Assembly (NCBI RefSeq): GCF_003364205.1
Contig: NZ_NXLV01000012.1
Coordinates: 1-43,531 of the forward strand
Direction of reading: 5' to 3'
Length of the DNA stretch: 43,531 nucleotides
From: Helicobacter brantae
GTDB taxonomy: Bacteria > Campylobacterota > Campylobacteria > Campylobacterales > Helicobacteraceae
The notes under the pieces were generated by a model, which was not told where the DNA came from, searched no databases, and worked only from the letters and a program-made list of their open reading frames with translations. A program made the translations under genes and the position numbers. Numbering within the stretch: position 1 is the stretch's first letter; every line of letters begins with the position of its first letter. Below are positions 36,834 to 43,531 of this stretch, in pieces.

Positions 36834-37508
36834 CTATATCTTGGGGGGGGGGGTGCTTTGAGGAGCTTCATTGTAGCTAGGCAGAATCTTTGCAAAGCCC
36901 TTACCTCCATAAACAAAGCGAATGCTAAGCAAGACATTGTTCTCTCTTGTGGCTTCATATCCAAAAATCCCCTTGATAAACAAAGGAAGTTGCAAAGACA
37001 TTTCAATAATATGTTGCTCATTGATAATCAAGCTTGAGGCAAGATGAAATCTTCCTTCAAGTGAAAGGGTTGAGTTGCGATAGAAAGCAAGTCCTCCCTC
37101 TCCTGCTGTATGTGCAAGGTTGGCATACACTCCTGTTCCCATTGTGAATTTTGCAAAAACATTATCAAACAAATAGCGTTTGGAGATTGTATTGAGGGCA
37201 AAGCTAGAGAGAATTTTGAGGTGTTTGATATTTTTGGCATAAGTATTGGAGTGTGAATCAATATCAGCATAGGCAAGAAGATGTGGGGATTTGTGTTGGA
37301 GTTGGGTTTGGATATTGAAAAAGATAGGTCTTTTGAATGAGAGAGTAGGGAGATATTTTGCTGAGGAATAGACTTTGAGCTTTTGAGAAAAAGCAGTCTT
37401 GGGACTAGAGCAAGAGAGTGCATTAGTATTGACAACATTGCAGAGAAAATAGTTTGGTGTAGCATAGACAATAGAGCCAATCAAAACAACTGCCAATCGT
37501 TTTAGCAT
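36834..37508 (-). CDS. Outer-membrane beta-barrel-like protein with a G11 tract at its 3' end
   Basis: 224 residues. A signal peptide (MLKRLAVVLIGSIVYA) is followed by alternating hydrophobic beta strands ending IRFVYGGKGF, typical of a small outer-membrane barrel, then a 19-residue tail that reads through the tract as STPPPKI. The family is not recognised. RBS AAGGGGC precedes the ATG and a TATGAT box lies upstream. The convergent gdhA stop is four bases away. Changes in tract length alter only the tail. Confidence 0.75.
   Translation of the reverse strand: MLKRLAVVLIGSIVYATPNYFLCNVVNTNALSCSSPKTAFSQKLKVYSSAKYLPTLSFKRPIFFNIQTQLQHKSPHLLAYADIDSHSNTYAKNIKHLKILSSFALNTISKRYLFDNVFAKFTMGTGVYANLAHTAGEGGLAFYRNSTLSLEGRFHLASSLIINEQHIIEMSLQLPLFIKGIFGYEATRENNVLLSIRFVYGGKGFAKILPSYNEAPQSTPPPKI
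36843..36853. repeat. G11 homopolymer (C11 on the coding strand)
   Basis: Eleven consecutive G residues. In the minus-strand gene, C11 ends ...STPPPKI, C10 would end ...STPPPRYSL, and C12 would read ...[19 protein letters not shown], extending to 36799 inside gdhA. Confidence 0.9.
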
Positions 37509-37579
37509 TTTTGCCCCTTAAACTTTCTCCATTTTAAAATTTTTCAATCATACCCTAAAAACTATTAGTTTGAGTAATC

Positions 37580-39052
37580 TCAAAATAGTGGCTTATCCAT
37601 CTCTTGAGGGATAGGAAGATTGAGGAGTTTGAGGATACTTGGAGCGACATTAGTGAGTGAGCCATTAGCCAAAGTTTTTACTCTCTCATCAAGCACAAAG
37701 CACCATACATCTCCGATAGTGTGATTGGTGAGAGTGTTGCCTTGAGCATCTTTCATCTTCTCGCAATTTCCATGATCACTTGTGAGAATGAGAGAGTATC
37801 CCTTTTTTTGAGCTAGAGAAACAATCGCCCCTAGCTCTTTATCTACACTCTCCACTGCCTTTATCCCTGCTTCAAAATCCCCTGTATGCCCCACCATATC
37901 TCCATTTGCAAAATTCACCACAATAAAATCAATCCCATTCTCCATACACTCCAAAGTCGCCCTTCCCACTTCTTCTGCACTCATTTGAGGGCATAAATCA
38001 TAAGTGGCGACTTGGGGGCTAGGGATAAGAATGCGTTGCTCTTTGGGGTAGGGCTTCTCAACCCCACCATTGAAGAAAAAAGTAATATGGGCATATTTTT
38101 CTGTCTCGGCAATATGGGCTTGAGAGAGATTATGGAGGGAGAGAATTTCGCTTAGAGTGTTTTTGGGTAAGGTTTTGGGGAAGAGTATAGGCAAGGGGAG
38201 ATTCTCATCATAGAGAGTGAAAGAGAGGGCATAGAGGTTGAGGTAAGTCTTTGTGTCAAAAGCATTGAAGTGGGGATCTGCAAAACTTACACTCAACTCT
38301 CTCATTCTATCAGATCGAAAGTTCCAAAACAGCACACCATCTCCATCATTTATCCCCTCAAACCCCTCAAATGCCACAGGACAAATAAACTCATCGCTCC
38401 CTCCCTCCTCATAGCTCTTTTGGATATAAGAAGAGATGGGAAGTGAGGTGGTGGGGGAAGCAGAAGTCATCACATCATAAGCAAGTTTTACTCTCTCCCA
38501 CCTTTTATCACGATCCATTGCATAATAACGCCCACTCAATGTGGCAATTTTGATTTGAGAATCTAGATATGAAGAGAGAGTATCCAAAAAGTTTTGTAAA
38601 CTTTGAGGGGACACATCTCTGCCATCAGAGATGAGGTGTAGCCAAATGGGGCGATTGTAGGGACGAAGCAGAGAGAGGATGGATAGCAGATGAGAGATGT
38701 GAGAGTGCACTCCTCCATCACTTAGCAAACCCACAAGGTGGATTTGATGACAATTAAGCAAAGTTTGAATGTGAGGGTGGGAGATAAAATGTGGCTCTTG
38801 GAGTGAGTGAGAGATTTTAAGCAAATCTTGATAGATGATTCTTCCACTTCCTAGCGTCATATGTCCCACTTCAGAGTTTCCCATCTGTCCCTTTGGTAAC
38901 CCCACACTCTCTCCATAGGTGTGAAGCAAAGAGTGGGGAGCGTGAGAGAAGAGCCAATCATAAGTAGGAGTTTTGGCGTGAAAAAAAGCATTGTATTGTG
39001 TGCAAGTAGAGTGTCCAATCCCATCGGTGATGATTAAGATAGCCTTTGGCAT
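37580..39052 (-). CDS. gpmI: 2,3-bisphosphoglycerate-independent phosphoglycerate mutase
   Basis: Interconverts 3- and 2-phosphoglycerate using two manganese ions. 490 residues from ATG 39052 (MPKAILIITD), after AAGGATTGAAA; a TTG two codons earlier is less likely. The first metal ligand is D10, the nucleophile is S60 in MGNSEVGHM, and the second site shows GNSEVGH, ANGDMVGHTGDFEA and LTSDHGNCE. Standard length. Confidence 0.97.
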   Translation of the reverse strand: MPKAILIITDGIGHSTCTQYNAFFHAKTPTYDWLFSHAPHSLLHTYGESVGLPKGQMGNSEVGHMTLGSGRIIYQDLLKISHSLQEPHFISHPHIQTLLNCHQIHLVGLLSDGGVHSHISHLLSILSLLRPYNRPIWLHLISDGRDVSPQSLQNFLDTLSSYLDSQIKIATLSGRYYAMDRDKRWERVKLAYDVMTSASPTTSLPISSYIQKSYEEGGSDEFICPVAFEGFEGINDGDGVLFWNFRSDRMRELSVSFADPHFNAFDTKTYLNLYALSFTLYDENLPLPILFPKTLPKNTLSEILSLHNLSQAHIAETEKYAHITFFFNGGVEKPYPKEQRILIPSPQVATYDLCPQMSAEEVGRATLECMENGIDFIVVNFANGDMVGHTGDFEAGIKAVESVDKELGAIVSLAQKKGYSLILTSDHGNCEKMKDAQGNTLTNHTIGDVWCFVLDERVKTLANGSLTNVAPSILKLLNLPIPQEMDKPLF

Positions 39053-39153
39053 TTTCAATCCTTAGTCAATAAAAGTCTTAATTTATATCATAAATAAGGT
39101 TTGAGAATCCCCAAAAGCAATCTTACTCAAGGATAAGATTTGTATAGCTTTGC

Positions 39154-39159
39154 TAAAAT
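39154..39159 (+). promoter_or_regulatory. Candidate -10 element (TAAAAT)
   Basis: TTGCTAAAATAG lies 26 bp before GTG 39185. The same GCTAAAAT motif occurs at 40074-40081 before mraY. Confidence 0.4.
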
Positions 39160-39184
39160 AGGAAATTTTTCAAAAGGAATTAGA

Positions 39185-40027
39185 GTGAGATTTTTTCAGA
39201 TTTTTGTCTTTCTTAGTGTGGTTTTGCTCTCTCAAGAGCTATCTCCTCAACCCATTGCCCCTCAGTCCAAAATCAGACTTAGTGGGGATTTGAATCTAGG
39301 AATCAATTATTATCAATACAAAGAGCCTGATGTGATGGATATCACTGGACCGATGTTTTCTTTGGAGGGGAGTTTTGGTGTGGCATATAAGCTCTTTAAA
39401 TTTCAACTTGATGGATTTTTCTCAACACATTTGGGAGCCAATGAATACAATGGTGGGCTATATAATTCAGCCACAAAAGAGACAATCGCTTATAGCACAG
39501 AGTCGCAAGATTGGTATTTGGGTATTGCCTCAAGAGCAGGAATGGCTTTTTCTGTCGCCCAAAGAGAGGTTGCTTTTATCTATGCAGGTTTTGGATATAG
39601 ATTTTTGCACAATATGATGATTGATAAGCCCAATATCAAAGCTTCTTATGAAAGAGATCAGGGGTATTTGTATTTTTTGCTTGGAGTTGATGGAGAAGTT
39701 CCTATCAATAGACTTTTTTCTTTTTTGGCAGAGTTTCAGTATCGCCAATTGATGTATGGGCATCAAATGAGTGGAATGAAAGAGCTAGGGTATGATGATG
39801 ATTTTTATTTTACTCAAACCGATGGGTTTGGAGGAAGAGTGAGTTTGGGAGGGAAATTTTATTTTCATAATCAAATCGCACTCAAGCTCAAGCTGTATTT
39901 TGATTTTTGGGCTATTGAAAACTCCGATTTGGTTGCAGGATATCAAGGTGGGAAGTATATCAGCACATTTGTAGAGCCTAGAAATTTTACTAGAGTTTTT
40001 GGTGCAAGTGTGGGGGTAAGTTTTTAG
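39185..40027 (+). CDS. Outer-membrane beta-barrel protein (280 aa)
   Basis: The open frame starts at TTG 39140, but GTG 39185 follows AAAAGGAAT and opens a clean signal peptide (MRFFQIFVFLSVVLLSQE). The mature part is amphipathic strands (IRLSGDLNLGINYYQY, YLGIASRAGMAF, GRVSLGGKFYF) and ends GASVGVSF, with the terminal phenylalanine needed for BAM insertion. It resembles Helicobacter outer-membrane families generally; no specific one is recognised. Confidence 0.8.
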   Translation: MRFFQIFVFLSVVLLSQELSPQPIAPQSKIRLSGDLNLGINYYQYKEPDVMDITGPMFSLEGSFGVAYKLFKFQLDGFFSTHLGANEYNGGLYNSATKETIAYSTESQDWYLGIASRAGMAFSVAQREVAFIYAGFGYRFLHNMMIDKPNIKASYERDQGYLYFLLGVDGEVPINRLFSFLAEFQYRQLMYGHQMSGMKELGYDDDFYFTQTDGFGGRVSLGGKFYFHNQIALKLKLYFDFWAIENSDLVAGYQGGKYISTFVEPRNFTRVFGASVGVSF

Positions 40028-40033
40028 AAAAAA

Positions 40034-40073
40034 AGAGTTTTTGAAAATTTTTGGAAAAAATCTCAAAAACTCT
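40034..40073 (+). terminator. Hairpin after the outer-membrane protein gene
   Basis: AGAGTTTTTGA (40034-40044) pairs perfectly with TCAAAAACTCT (40063-40073). Inside, ATTTTT and AAAAAAT can extend the stem. It begins seven bases after the stop codon. No T run follows on the plus strand, so termination strength is uncertain. Confidence 0.5.
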
Positions 40074-40075
40074 GC

Positions 40076-40081
40076 TAAAAT
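40076..40081 (+). promoter_or_regulatory. Candidate -10 element of mraY
   Basis: TAAAAT in CTGCTAAAATTAC would start a transcript near 40088 with a leader of about 95 bases that contains the large hairpin at 40104-40163. Confidence 0.4.
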
Positions 40082-40103
40082 TACAACTTCAATCCCTTAA
40101 GTA

Positions 40104-40163
40104 GATTTTTCTATGGGGCTCTAGGTTCCCCCACCCCCTATCCTAGAGCCCCCTAGAGAAATC
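40104..40163 (+). promoter_or_regulatory. Long leader hairpin with a C-rich loop before mraY
   Basis: GATTTTTCTA T GGGGCTCTAGG (40104-40125) pairs with CCTAGAGCCCC C TAGAGAAATC (40142-40163). This gives 21 pairs with one G-U wobble and a single T/C mismatch. The 16-base loop is TTCCCCCACCCCCTAT. The stem ends about seven bases before the AAGG ribosome site of mraY (ATG 40184). No T run follows, so it is not a simple intrinsic terminator. It could be a regulatory leader or a small RNA. Confidence 0.7.
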
Positions 40164-40183
40164 TCCCTCAAGGCTTCAATAAA

Positions 40184-41248
40184 ATGTTTTTCTATCTTTA
40201 TTCTCATTTTGGTATCAATATCTTTCAATACATTACTTTTAGAGCAGGGTTGAGCTTTTTTATCGCATTTTTTCTAAGTGTGTTTTTGATGCCTTTGTTT
40301 ATCCGTTGGGCAAAAGCAAAAAAGGCAAATCAACCTATCTCAACCTATGTGCCAACGCATGAAGGCAAGAAAGATACTCCCACAATGGGGGGGATAGTTT
40401 TCACTCTAAGCACACTTCTTGCAAGTTTGCTTTGTGTAAATTTGAGCAATGCTTATGTTTGGCTTGGGCTTATGTCTTTGGTGTGTTTTTGTGCTGTGGG
40501 TGCAAGAGATGACTATATGAAAATCTCAGCCAAAAGCAACGCAGGAATGAGTGCAAAAATGAAATTTGCTCTTTTATTTCTTATCGCCCTTGTTGTTTCT
40601 GCCTTATTAAGTTATATCGGACATTGTGGGCATATCTATGTGCCTTTTATGAAAAAACCACTTTTTGATCTTGATTCTCTGCCTCTAGTGAGTATCGCAT
40701 TTTGGGTGCTAGTATTTTTGGCAACTTCTAATGCTGTGAATATCACTGATGGGCTTGATGGTTTGGCCACAGTCCCTAGCATTTGTGCTTTGATTTCACT
40801 CTCTATTTTTGTCTATGTCGCAGGACACGCAGGGCTTTCAGGCTATCTTTTGTGGCCAAGAGTTATCAATGGTGGGGAGTTGGTGGTGGTTTCTGTGGCA
40901 CTTATCGGTGCTCTTTTTGGATTCCTTTGGTATAACTGCCACCCTGCCCAAGTGTTTATGGGGGATAGTGGAAGCTTGGCTTTAGGTTCATTTATCGCCT
41001 ATATGGCAATAGTTTCCAATAATGAAATTTTGCTTTTTTTAATCGGACTTATTTTTGTGATTGAGACACTCTCTGTGATTTTACAAGTGGGGAGTTATAA
41101 GACACGAGGTAAAAAAGTCTTTTTGATGGCTCCTATTCATCATCATTTTGAGATGAAGGGTTGGGCTGAGAACAAAATCATCATTCGCTTTTGGGTGATT
41201 GCGATTTTGAGTAATCTTGTCGCACTTTTGAGTCTAAAAATCCGATGA
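40184..41248 (+). CDS. mraY: Phospho-N-acetylmuramoyl-pentapeptide transferase
   Basis: Makes lipid I on undecaprenyl phosphate at the inner membrane. 354 residues, about ten membrane helices, with [17 protein letters not shown], the [10 protein letters not shown] loop, [11 protein letters not shown] and HHHFEMKGW. The AAGG ribosome site lies 10 bases before ATG 40184. The ATGA overlap with murD makes them a peptidoglycan operon, an order also found in H. pylori as I recall. Confidence 0.97.
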   Translation: MFFYLYSHFGINIFQYITFRAGLSFFIAFFLSVFLMPLFIRWAKAKKANQPISTYVPTHEGKKDTPTMGGIVFTLSTLLASLLCVNLSNAYVWLGLMSLVCFCAVGARDDYMKISAKSNAGMSAKMKFALLFLIALVVSALLSYIGHCGHIYVPFMKKPLFDLDSLPLVSIAFWVLVFLATSNAVNITDGLDGLATVPSICALISLSIFVYVAGHAGLSGYLLWPRVINGGELVVVSVALIGALFGFLWYNCHPAQVFMGDSGSLALGSFIAYMAIVSNNEILLFLIGLIFVIETLSVILQVGSYKTRGKKVFLMAPIHHHFEMKGWAENKIIIRFWVIAILSNLVALLSLKIR

Positions 41249-42465
41249 TTGCTCTTCTTGGCTTTGGCAAAACCAATCAGGCTTTGCTTAATTATCTCAA
41301 TGCTCAAGGCAAACTTTGTGTCGTGTGTGATGATAGCTTCACTCAAGAGAGGATTGATGAGAGGGGCAATATCTTTACTCCTATTCTCACCTCTCATCCC
41401 ACCTCACTTCAAATCCCCTCCCCTGGTGTTCCTCCATATCATAAGATGATAAAAGAATCCACAAATCTAGTCAGTGAGTATGACTATATCCTCCCTCATA
41501 TTCAAGATAAGCAGATTTGGATTAGTGGGACTAATGGCAAGACGACAACCACAGAAATGCTAGAGTGGGTATTGCGTGATTTTGGAGGGGAGAGTGGGGG
41601 AAATATCGGCACACCTTTGGCAGTCTTGGCAGAGAGGAAGCCTAAGATTTGGATACTTGAAACTAGCTCTTTTTCTTTGCATTACACCAAAATCTCTTCT
41701 CCCCACTGCTATCTCTTGCTTCCTTTAAGTGAGGATCATATCTCTTGGCATGGAAGTTTTGGGGAATATGTCAATGATAAATTGAGTGTGCTAGAGAGAA
41801 TGGGAGAGGGAAGCGTGGCATTTATCCCCAAAAGCTTAGAGAATCACCCAAAAGCTAGCGGGTTTAGGGGAGAGCTTGTGGCGTATAGAGATTGTGAAGA
41901 TTTGGCTTCTTGGTTAGGGATAGAGACTTTTGCTCCTGGATTTAAAGAGCCTTTTTTGCTTGATGCACTTTTGGCTCTTTGTGGGGCAAAAGTAATCTGT
42001 GGAGAGAATAGAGTAGAGGCAATGAGGGGATATAAGATAGGGGAGCATAAAATGGAGGAGATTGTAGATAGCAAGGGGAGATTGTGGATAAATGATTCTA
42101 AGGGGACAAATGCTGATGCAAGTATTTGGGCTTTGCGAAATTATGAGGGGAGAAAGATTTATCTCATTTTGGGAGGAGAGGATAAGGGGGCTGATTTGAG
42201 TGAGCTATTTGAAGAGATGAGGGGGAAGGAGATTGAGATTTTTGCGATTGGGAAAAATGCTCAAAGATTGCAAGAACTCTCAAAAGAGTATCATTTCTCT
42301 TGCAAGATTTGTGAAACTTTGGAGAATGCAGTTAAATCAATCCACCCTCTTCATACTCAAGAGAGCGTGGCTATCCTCTCTCCAGCAGCAGCAAGTTTAG
42401 ATCAATTTAGCTCATATAAGCATAGGGGAGAAGAATTTAAGCGTTTAGTTTCCTCTTTGTTGTAA
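41245..42465 (+). CDS. murD: UDP-N-acetylmuramoyl-alanine--D-glutamate ligase
   Basis: Adds D-glutamate to the peptidoglycan precursor in the cytoplasm. 406 residues with the ATP loop [20 protein letters not shown], the [17 protein letters not shown] motif and [12 protein letters not shown], which are characteristic of Mur ligases and MurD. Coupled to mraY by a four-base overlap. Confidence 0.97.
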   Translation: MIALLGFGKTNQALLNYLNAQGKLCVVCDDSFTQERIDERGNIFTPILTSHPTSLQIPSPGVPPYHKMIKESTNLVSEYDYILPHIQDKQIWISGTNGKTTTTEMLEWVLRDFGGESGGNIGTPLAVLAERKPKIWILETSSFSLHYTKISSPHCYLLLPLSEDHISWHGSFGEYVNDKLSVLERMGEGSVAFIPKSLENHPKASGFRGELVAYRDCEDLASWLGIETFAPGFKEPFLLDALLALCGAKVICGENRVEAMRGYKIGEHKMEEIVDSKGRLWINDSKGTNADASIWALRNYEGRKIYLILGGEDKGADLSELFEEMRGKEIEIFAIGKNAQRLQELSKEYHFSCKICETLENAVKSIHPLHTQESVAILSPAAASLDQFSSYKHRGEEFKRLVSSLL

Positions 42466-42484
42466 AAAGTTTGAATATTTCTGA

Positions 42485-42490
42485 TATAAT
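42485..42490 (+). promoter_or_regulatory. Extended -10 promoter of tRNA-Phe
   Basis: CTGATATAAT carries TATAAT with an upstream TG, nine bases before the tRNA. This is right for a tRNA promoter, although read-through from murD is also possible. Confidence 0.6.
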
Positions 42491-42498
42491 TTCGTTAT

Positions 42499-42574
42499 GG
42501 CTTGATAGCTCAGTCGGTAGAGCAGAAGACTGAAAATCTTCGTGTCGGTGGTTCGATTCCGCCTCAAGCCACCA
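42499..42574 (+). tRNA. tRNA-Phe (anticodon GAA)
   Basis: A 76-base cloverleaf. The acceptor stem is GGCTTGA with TCAAGCC and encoded ACCA, the D arm is AGCTCAGTCGGTAGAGC, the anticodon loop CTGAAAA has GAA at 42532-42534, and the T arm is GGTTCGATTCC. It decodes UUC and UUU. Confidence 0.98.
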
Positions 42575-42781
42575 TTCCTACTTCAAAATCCTCAAAGTAT
42601 TTCTCAAATAAGTTTTAGTTTTGTTATCTCAAAAAACCTTTCATCTAGCTATGTTTTTTAATCCCATACTCTAAAAGTGATTATCAATAAGAAAAAAGGA
42701 TAGGTTTTGGAGTAGATAGTTTGTGAGAAGTGGTGTGTATGCAAAAATCATACAAACAACTCCCACAAGATAAAACTCTGT

Positions 42782-42828
42782 GATACCTCTCCCCTCTAAT
42801 ACTCAAACCTAGAGTGATAAGAGGTATC
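42782..42828. repeat. Inverted repeat in the spacer after tRNA-Phe
   Basis: GATACCTCT (42782-42790) and AGAGGTATC (42820-42828) are perfect 9-bp arms with a 29-base loop. The 42575-42921 spacer (347 bp) otherwise shows no gene; it holds this element and the palindrome at 42850-42875. Confidence 0.5.
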
Positions 42829-42849
42829 ATCAAGCCTTATAGATATATA

Positions 42850-42875
42850 GAGAAAGACTCTTAAGAGTCCTTCTC
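42850..42875 (-). terminator. Palindromic hairpin, likely terminator of the autotransporter-like gene
   Basis: GACTCTTAAGAGTC (42856-42869) is a perfect palindrome, extended by GAGAA and TTCTC with one mismatch. It lies about 50 bases beyond the stop of the minus-strand gene. No strong T run follows, but position suggests transcription end. Confidence 0.45.
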
Positions 42876-42921
42876 TTTCCCACTCCCTTTTCCACCCCTC
42901 TTTTTCTTTAATCATTGAGCC

Positions 42922-43531
42922 TTATTTAGTTTTGCTCTCTTGAGTATTCTTTGTTTCCCCTTGAACTTTATCTGCAGTCTTTCCTACTTCTTTGCTCTCT
43001 TTTGATTGAGTATCCTCTTTACTCTCTCCACCCTCTATCTTCTCTCCATTCTCTTTATCTTCCTTGCTCTCTTCCCCCTCTTTCTCTTCCCCTTCAATCT
43101 TGAGTGGTGCTTTGTAATCAGCTTTTTCAAGGATTGGGCTGTATCCATCACTCTCTCCAAAGCTATATCTCACTCCCACATTGACTTGATAATCAGTATT
43201 GATTTTCCCTGCAAAGCTTTTTTCAAAATCAAAGTAGATTCGAGTATTGTCTTTGATAGACATATTAGTTCCTACATTGACTACTACTCTTCCATCAGAG
43301 CTAATATCACTTAAGATATTCTCCACTCCACTCATTTGATCTGTACTCATTGTGATACTTCCCCCACTCACATAATCATACTCATAGAATGCTCCTACAT
43401 AAAGTGAGGCATTGAAAGTATCTTTTTGAGTGAATTTCTTAAAGTCATAGCCAAATGCACTTCCCACTCTTGCTCTCAAAGTCAATACTGCATCAGCACT
43501 AGATTGCAAGAATGCAGAAGAATTAGCCAAA
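42922..43531 (-). CDS. C-terminal part of an autotransporter-like protein with a charged tail
   Basis: The frame is open to the window edge, so the 5' part is missing; the first visible Met-like codon is internal. About 120 residues resemble the end of an autotransporter beta barrel: LRARVGSAFGYDF, LYVGAFYEYDYV, GTNMSIKDNTRIYFDFE and NVGVRYSFG. Unusually, about 76 more residues follow, rich in Glu, Lys and Ser (GEEKEGEESKEDKENG...), ending TQESKTK. Most autotransporters end at the final aromatic strand. The passenger domain is outside the window. Confidence 0.7.
   Translation of the reverse strand, partial: LANSSAFLQSSADAVLTLRARVGSAFGYDFKKFTQKDTFNASLYVGAFYEYDYVSGGSITMSTDQMSGVENILSDISSDGRVVVNVGTNMSIKDNTRIYFDFEKSFAGKINTDYQVNVGVRYSFGESDGYSPILEKADYKAPLKIEGEEKEGEESKEDKENGEKIEGGESKEDTQSKESKEVGKTADKVQGETKNTQESKTK

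Noticed and set aside
40104-40163. Direct RepG homologue
   Set aside because: Only the C/U-rich loop is reminiscent. There is no T-run terminator, and the location differs from what I recall for H. pylori RepG, so it is described as a leader hairpin.
42499-42574. tRNA-Phe 3' end as an integration site for a mobile element
   Set aside because: No second copy of the tRNA 3' end and no integrase is visible in the window.

Overview
The window looks like the chromosome of a low-GC Helicobacter (Campylobacterota), probably a non-pylori or enterohepatic species. Three things point there. The rnhB / ATPase / rpsJ order and the hinT-pheS-pheT-aroA-ispH-rpsA order match what I recall of H. pylori. RecO is the short form. 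Two long C/G homopolymer tracts lie inside genes, as in phase-variable Helicobacter and Campylobacter genes. The species cannot be fixed from the sequence alone.

Layout: (1) 1-75 is the 3' end of a 5S rRNA gene. (2) 76-8199 is an accessory island of small, mostly unrecognised plus-strand genes (one ankyrin-repeat protein, one DUF4279-like protein, a tandem pair of paralogues sharing a 97% identical core). It ends in a 1.9-kb gene made of 22 exact 25-residue DUF285/BspA-type repeats. The island carries broken copies of its own genes: 5' and 3' stubs of the DUF285 gene and two complementary half-decayed copies of an overlapping two-gene unit. (3) 8200-9806 holds rnhB and an AAA-type ATPase on the minus strand. 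(4) 9996-20619 is the S10-spc ribosomal operon from rpsJ to infA, with secY and map. (5) 20652-22669 is an LTA-synthase/sulfatase-family membrane gene, switched out of frame by a C11 tract and lying between infA and rpmJ. (6) 22792-25692 is rpmJ-rpsM-rpsK-rpsD-rpoA-rplQ. (7) 25726-35426 holds hemW, hinT (minus), then pheS-pheT-aroA-ispH-rpsA, a small anchored protein and recO. (8) 35478-40027 holds gdhA, an outer-membrane protein with a G11 tract at its 3' end, gpmI and a second outer-membrane protein. (9) 40028-42574 holds mraY and murD behind a very strong leader hairpin, then tRNA-Phe. (10) The right edge carries the C-terminal end of an autotransporter-like beta barrel on the minus strand.

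Most genes form long co-directional runs with 1-20 nt spacing or 1-14 nt overlaps, so they are probably co-transcribed. The best candidates for new biology are the self-recombining island (DUF285 repeat protein plus genes A and B) and the phase-variable membrane enzyme embedded in the ribosomal operon, where its ON/OFF state could affect expression of the downstream r-protein and rpoA genes.
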